NCBI GenBank assembly: GCA_013815535.1
Contig: JACDGC010000123.1
Span: forward strand, 1 to 8,548
Reading direction: 5' to 3'
Origin: Ktedonobacterales bacterium
GTDB lineage: Bacteria > Chloroflexota > Ktedonobacteria > Ktedonobacterales > JACDGC01
Length of the DNA: 8,548 nt
In this document: piece by piece, positions 5,825 through 8,548 of the stretch
Position numbering within the stretch: position 1 is the stretch's first letter
Layout: each line of letters starts with the position of its first letter
Notes under the pieces: model-generated
What the model saw: only the letters and a program-made list of their open reading frames with translations
Databases searched by the model: none
Told to the model about the DNA's origin: nothing
Made by a program: the position numbers and the translations under genes

Positions 5825-7042
5825 GTGCTTTTCGTGTCTGATTCACCTCCCCGTCCTTTGCAGCGCTGGCTCGACCGCTCGCGGCGGCAACGCCCCGGCG
5901 TGCCTGCCGTGGCGCAAGGTGTCACCCTGGTTGGCGGGGGCACCCTCCCCGATTTGCCAGGGCACCAAGACATCCCCGAGGGATTGGAGGATGTGATCCA
6001 AAGCGAAGGCACGCCCGCCGTGCAAAGCGCCGCATTGCTGACATGTTGGCTCTTTATGGGCGACCAGCCCCCCCAAGCGATCGCGCTGGAGGAGGTGGCT
6101 GCCATCATTGCCCAAGGGCAAGGTTTCGTCTGGATCGATGCTTCAGCCTATACGGCGAGTGACCTCACGAACTTGGCTGCTATTCTGCAATTGCAACGCA
6201 CCACCGTCCATGCGATGCGTTCCGTCTGGCATCGGCCCTGGCTGGCTGTCGCGCCCGCCTATTTTTTTGTGAGCGCCACAATTGCCCGGCTCGAAACCAC
6301 GACCTATCAAATTCAGGCGGGTGAACTTGACCTGTGTGTGGGGGAGCATTTCGCCCTCAGTGCCCACAAACTGCCCATTCCCTTTTTGGCGCGTGTGCAA
6401 GCCCGCGCGCAGCAAAGTCCGGAGTTGGTGACGCGTGACGCGCCCTTCTTGCTCTATCTGATGCTCGATGAACTCTTGGCTTATTATGAAGAACTCAACC
6501 GCCACATCCAGGCCGAAAGTGAACGGCTGGAAGAGCGGGCGCTCCGCGACACCGCCGATACGTTCCTCGAAGACTTGTTGCGCTTCAAGCGCTATACCTA
6601 TGCTTTGACCGAACTCGTCAGTCAGCACCGGGAAGTCTTTGCCGCCTTCTTTCGTCCAGATTTCACCTGGATCAGAGGGGCCGAAGTCGAGGAATATTAC
6701 CGTGACCTGCAAAATCGTCTGGGTGATCTGCTGTCGCTGTTGAGTTCCGCGAAGGATGCGGTGAATGGCGCCTTCAACATCTATGTGTCGCAGATGACGC
6801 ACCGGACGAACCAGATCATCAAGGTGCTGACGATGGTCTCGACGATCATCCTGCCATTGAGCGTGGTGATTGCGCTGTTTGGTTCGTCGGTGCAGAGCCT
6901 CGCGCCGCGCCTGGGCAATGTGTGGTTTGGTTTGATGGTGGTGACGGTCATCAGCATCAGCCTCGGCATCCTATGGGTCTTTCGGCAGCAGCAGTGGTTG
7001 GCTCGGCGGCCCTCCCCCACCAAGCGTGATGGACTGGCGTGA
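5825..7042 (+). CDS. CorA-family transporter homologue lacking the GMN signature
   Basis: A 405-residue protein with CorA layout: a large cytoplasmic domain, long helices, and two C-terminal membrane helices (about 333-352 and 366-385). Family blocks are visible: FVWIDASAYTASDLTNLA (101-118), LLYLMLDELLAYYEELNRHI (209-228), YYRDLQNRLGDLLSLLSS (291-308) and NQIIKVLTMVSTIILPLSVVIALFG (329-353). CorA proteins form pentameric Mg2+ (or Co2+/Ni2+) channels, with a GMN motif after the first membrane helix as the ion-selecting mouth. Here those three residues (353-355) are GSS, so ion choice or transport itself may differ. The N-terminus (1-95) is longer than usual for the family. The start is uncertain: GTG at 5825 or GTG at 5834, both without a strong ribosome site; no start codon exists further upstream before the stop at 5738-5740. 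The C-terminus after the second helix is short and basic, as expected. Confidence 0.87.
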   Translation: MLFVSDSPPRPLQRWLDRSRRQRPGVPAVAQGVTLVGGGTLPDLPGHQDIPEGLEDVIQSEGTPAVQSAALLTCWLFMGDQPPQAIALEEVAAIIAQGQGFVWIDASAYTASDLTNLAAILQLQRTTVHAMRSVWHRPWLAVAPAYFFVSATIARLETTTYQIQAGELDLCVGEHFALSAHKLPIPFLARVQARAQQSPELVTRDAPFLLYLMLDELLAYYEELNRHIQAESERLEERALRDTADTFLEDLLRFKRYTYALTELVSQHREVFAAFFRPDFTWIRGAEVEEYYRDLQNRLGDLLSLLSSAKDAVNGAFNIYVSQMTHRTNQIIKVLTMVSTIILPLSVVIALFGSSVQSLAPRLGNVWFGLMVVTVISISLGILWVFRQQQWLARRPSPTKRDGLA

Positions 7043-7081
7043 CATGCCCCTTGGTGTCATAGGGGAGCGTAAGCAGCCGGG

Positions 7082-7104
7082 AGCATGGGGTCTTTCCTCG
7101 TGCT
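7082..7104 (+). terminator. Possible terminator hairpin behind the CorA-like gene
   Basis: AGCATGGGG (7082-7090) can pair with CCTCGTGCT (7096-7104) around a 5-nt TCTTT loop, using two G-U pairs. GTTTGG follows. It starts 40 bp after the stop codon. The T-run is short, so confidence is low. Confidence 0.35.
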
Positions 7105-7119
7105 GTTTGGCCAGATGGT

Positions 7120-7230
7120 GTTGCCCCGTTAGGTTAACGGCTGCCGTGTCCGCATGCTCGACTGGGGCAACGAGTATCCGACCAGTGTGAACCACCTCAG
7201 CGTTTCAGATGGTTCACCGGTCAGTTTTCT
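7120..7230 (+). ncRNA. Candidate structured RNA ending in an intrinsic terminator
   Basis: GTTGCCCC (7120-7127) pairs exactly with GGGGCAAC (7164-7171). A smaller stem, CCGTTA-GGT-TAACGG (7126-7140), overlaps its 5' arm, so the two may compete. Next, GTGAACCA (7187-7194) pairs exactly with TGGTTCAC (7210-7217), extended by GACC/GGTC (7180-7183/7219-7222) across a small internal loop. TTTTCTT follows at 7224-7230, as in an intrinsic terminator on the plus strand. It lies 78 bp after the CorA-like stop codon and 228 bp before the next start. I do not recognise a known RNA family. It could be a long CorA 3' UTR, an independent small RNA, or a decayed mobile element end. Confidence 0.35.
7180..7230 (+). 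terminator. Intrinsic terminator (12-bp stem plus T-run)
   Basis: The stem is GACC + GTGAACCA against TGGTTCAC + GGTC, with a 15-nt loop and an AGT/C internal loop, and it is followed by AGTTTTCTT. This is the best classical terminator on the plus strand of the window. It would stop transcription from the CorA-like gene, or from a promoter inside 7043-7180, before the pentapeptide-repeat gene. Confidence 0.6.
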
Positions 7231-7393
7231 TCCCATGCACGCCAATGCAAGTAAGAATGCAGGCACGAAGACATGGTGGCGTATTCCCCTGCTGATGCAG
7301 TTTGGGCGAAAACACGACGTTCGCTCAACGCTTCATATTCTTTATGTAGTTCATCATATCGAAATGATTATTCGTGTGATTTACATATAAATA

Positions 7394-7422
7394 TTGCACA
7401 AAGAATATTTTTAAGATATGCT
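7394..7422 (+). promoter_or_regulatory. Candidate promoter of the pentapeptide-repeat gene
   Basis: TTGCAC (7394-7399) and TATGCT (7417-7422) are separated by 17 bp in AT-rich DNA, with about 29 nt left to the start codon. Both boxes match consensus only partly. The inverted repeat AAATATT/AATATTT overlaps the -35 side and could bind a regulator. Confidence 0.35.
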
Positions 7423-7444
7423 TGAATTGAATATCTGATAACGC

Positions 7445-7450
7445 GGAGGT
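7445..7450 (+). promoter_or_regulatory. Ribosome binding site choosing between two overlapping ATG codons
   Basis: GGAGGT lies 7 nt before the ATG at 7458. The ATG at 7454 is only 3 nt from the site and opens a four-codon frame (MHVC, then stop), so 7458 is the true start. The tiny overlapping frame is probably chance. Confidence 0.75.
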
Positions 7451-7457
7451 CGCATGC

Positions 7458-8548
7458 ATGTCTGCTGACACACGCCCAACGAATAACTCAGATGGTGATG
7501 GATGGAAGGCGCATTGGGTCACTCTGAAGCAACCATGGCGCACGGAGCCGGAAATTTCCACCCTGCGGCAAAGCGAATTGGAACGACGGCGCAGGGATAT
7601 CGAACCCCACATTGAAAAAGGCCGCTATCCTTTCCGGGAGGTGCGGCTTTCACGCGCGGATGTCGAGTGGCTGTTGGCGACGCACGAGGATGGGCGTGGC
7701 CCGGTGACGCTCGCGGATCTCGCCCAAAAAGATCATATTGGGATAGATCTACGGGGAGCCAAGTTAGAAAAAGTGGATCTTTCTGGTTTGCCACTGACAC
7801 GGATGTTGGGTGGGTTGACGCATGAAGAGCGGCGCAAATCTACCCATTTACAGCGCCATATGGCGGCGATTAACCTGGAAGAGGCCAATCTCGATAGGTG
7901 CCCGCTCCAGCAAGCGGCTCTGGGGCGTGCGCGCTTGCAACATGCGAACTTCGAATATGCCGAATTACAGGAGGCCGATCTTGGTGGTGCGCGCTTGCAG
8001 GGCACTAGCTTGCGGGGTGCCAAGCTCGGCAAGGCGTATCTCAGACGCGCATTTTTCGATGCCGCCACGAATTTCGATGAGGTGGAAATGCGGGATTCAC
8101 ATTTCGGCTGCGCAATCATTGTCGATGCGGTGTGGCATGGGGTCAACTTACATTCGATCAACTGGGGGGCGATTAAAAAGTTGGGGGACGAAGATCGCAC
8201 GAAGCAAATGCGGAATCCGGATGGCAGCCGGAAGACTCGCCAAAAGCGCATCCAGAATATGCAAGACGCCCTGCGGGCCAATTTGCAGCTGTCAACGGCT
8301 CTCAGGGTCCAGGGCATGAGTGAATATGCGGATCATTTCGCGTATCGCGCGCAAGTCTGCCAACGTCGGCTGTTTCGTTTGCGCGGGCTCTCAACGTTTG
8401 GCAACTATCTGGGGGCGGGCTTCCTTGACTTGCTTGCGGGGTATGGGTATCGTCCCGGACGGAGCATCCTTGCATATGTGGTGCTCATCAGCATGTTTAC
8501 TGTGCTGTACCATCTCTCGGGGATGGGTGGCACAGAATTGAGTTGGGA
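7458..8548 (+). CDS. Pentapeptide-repeat protein with C-terminal membrane segment (3' end outside window)
   Basis: The window holds 363 codons without a stop, so the gene continues past the edge. Residues 1-95 form a charged, helical N-terminal region (including LSRADVEWLLATHEDGRGPV at 64-83). Pentapeptide repeats of the A(N/D)Lxx type follow at about 96-110 (DLRGAKLEKVDLSG) and 136-206 (INLEEANL, ARLQHANFEYAELQEADLGGARL, SLRGAKLGKAYL), which fold into a right-handed quadrilateral helix. A basic linker (about 245-285) and the block HFAYRAQVCQRRLFRLRG (293-310) lead to FLDLLAGYGYRPGRSILAYVVLISMF (322-347), with one clear membrane span at about 336-354. I associate this same order of parts with uncharacterised Chloroflexota proteins, whose missing end tends to add further membrane segments. 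Function is unknown. Codon use is less GC-rich (TTA, ATA, AGA, AGG present) than in the genes before it. Confidence 0.88.
   Translation, partial: MSADTRPTNNSDGDGWKAHWVTLKQPWRTEPEISTLRQSELERRRRDIEPHIEKGRYPFREVRLSRADVEWLLATHEDGRGPVTLADLAQKDHIGIDLRGAKLEKVDLSGLPLTRMLGGLTHEERRKSTHLQRHMAAINLEEANLDRCPLQQAALGRARLQHANFEYAELQEADLGGARLQGTSLRGAKLGKAYLRRAFFDAATNFDEVEMRDSHFGCAIIVDAVWHGVNLHSINWGAIKKLGDEDRTKQMRNPDGSRKTRQKRIQNMQDALRANLQLSTALRVQGMSEYADHFAYRAQVCQRRLFRLRGLSTFGNYLGAGFLDLLAGYGYRPGRSILAYVVLISMFTVLYHLSGMGGTELSW

Larger units (their letters stand above)
7043..7457. other. 415-bp gene-free stretch: hairpins, then AT-rich promoter region
   Basis: No credible protein is found here on either strand. The first part (7082-7230) carries several inverted repeats, listed separately. 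The last part (about 7320-7440) is strongly AT-rich compared with the rest of the window and leads into the pentapeptide-repeat gene. It contains AAATATT-8 nt-AATATTT (7389-7395/7404-7410) and short repeats such as GCGAA/TTCGC (7308-7326). The contrast in base composition suggests a regulatory region or the edge of acquired DNA. Confidence 0.5.

Noticed and set aside
6143..6802. A 219-residue minus-strand open frame inside the CorA-like gene.
   Set aside because: Antisense to clear CorA family blocks, with no recognisable domain or ribosome site.
6971..7195. Minus-strand open frame of 74 residues over the end of the CorA-like gene and the hairpin region; considered as a transposase remnant.
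   Set aside because: No transposase motif, no terminal repeats and no target-site duplication could be found; it lies across structured DNA.
7187..7222. GGTTCACC-like bases looked at as a possible tRNA T-arm.
   Set aside because: No acceptor stem, anticodon arm or D-arm at the right distances; the bases belong to a terminator stem instead.
7733..8319. Open frames on both strands inside the pentapeptide-repeat gene.
   Set aside because: The frame from 7458 holds the repeats and continues to the window end. The others are Ser/Arg-rich shadows.

Overview
The window is GC-rich apart from an AT-rich stretch at about 7320-7440. It looks like chromosomal DNA from a bacterium of the Chloroflexota, possibly the Ktedonobacteria side of the phylum. 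That placement is an inference from the gene mix: a luciferase-like (F420-type) oxidoreductase, a TldD-type peptidase with the HESCGHPTELDR signature, a DUF2231 membrane protein, and above all a pentapeptide-repeat protein whose whole layout I associate with Chloroflexota. No rRNA, tRNA, CRISPR array, complete mobile element or phage gene is visible.

Layout. Bases 1-102 hold the 5' end of an acylphosphatase gene on the minus strand, cut by the window edge, with its own extended -10 promoter. A tight minus-strand pair follows: tldD (2429-981) and a multi-spanning membrane protein of unknown function (971-249). Upstream of tldD on the same strand is a DUF2231 membrane protein (3090-2539). A divergent promoter region separates it from a plus-strand LLM-class oxidoreductase (3231-4118). 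That gene converges on a minus-strand secreted lipoprotein (4843-4232), and a perfect 21-bp hairpin lies between them. Divergent from the lipoprotein is a glycine-zipper general-stress-type protein (5051-5641). Next comes a CorA-family transporter homologue (5825-7042) that lacks the family's GMN signature. A 415-bp gene-free stretch with several strong inverted repeats and an AT-rich promoter region leads into a pentapeptide-repeat membrane protein (7458 to the window end, 3' truncated).

How the genes work together. Only tldD and the membrane protein behind it are obviously coupled (9-bp gap). The other genes are mostly single units in alternating orientation, each with its own hairpin or promoter, so the window reads as mixed housekeeping and stress or envelope functions, not one pathway. 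I see no convincing new multi-gene system. The points most worth a second look are the CorA homologue with GSS in place of GMN, the structured region at 7120-7230, two leader hairpins (before tldD and before the DUF2231 gene), and the pentapeptide-repeat/membrane fusion.
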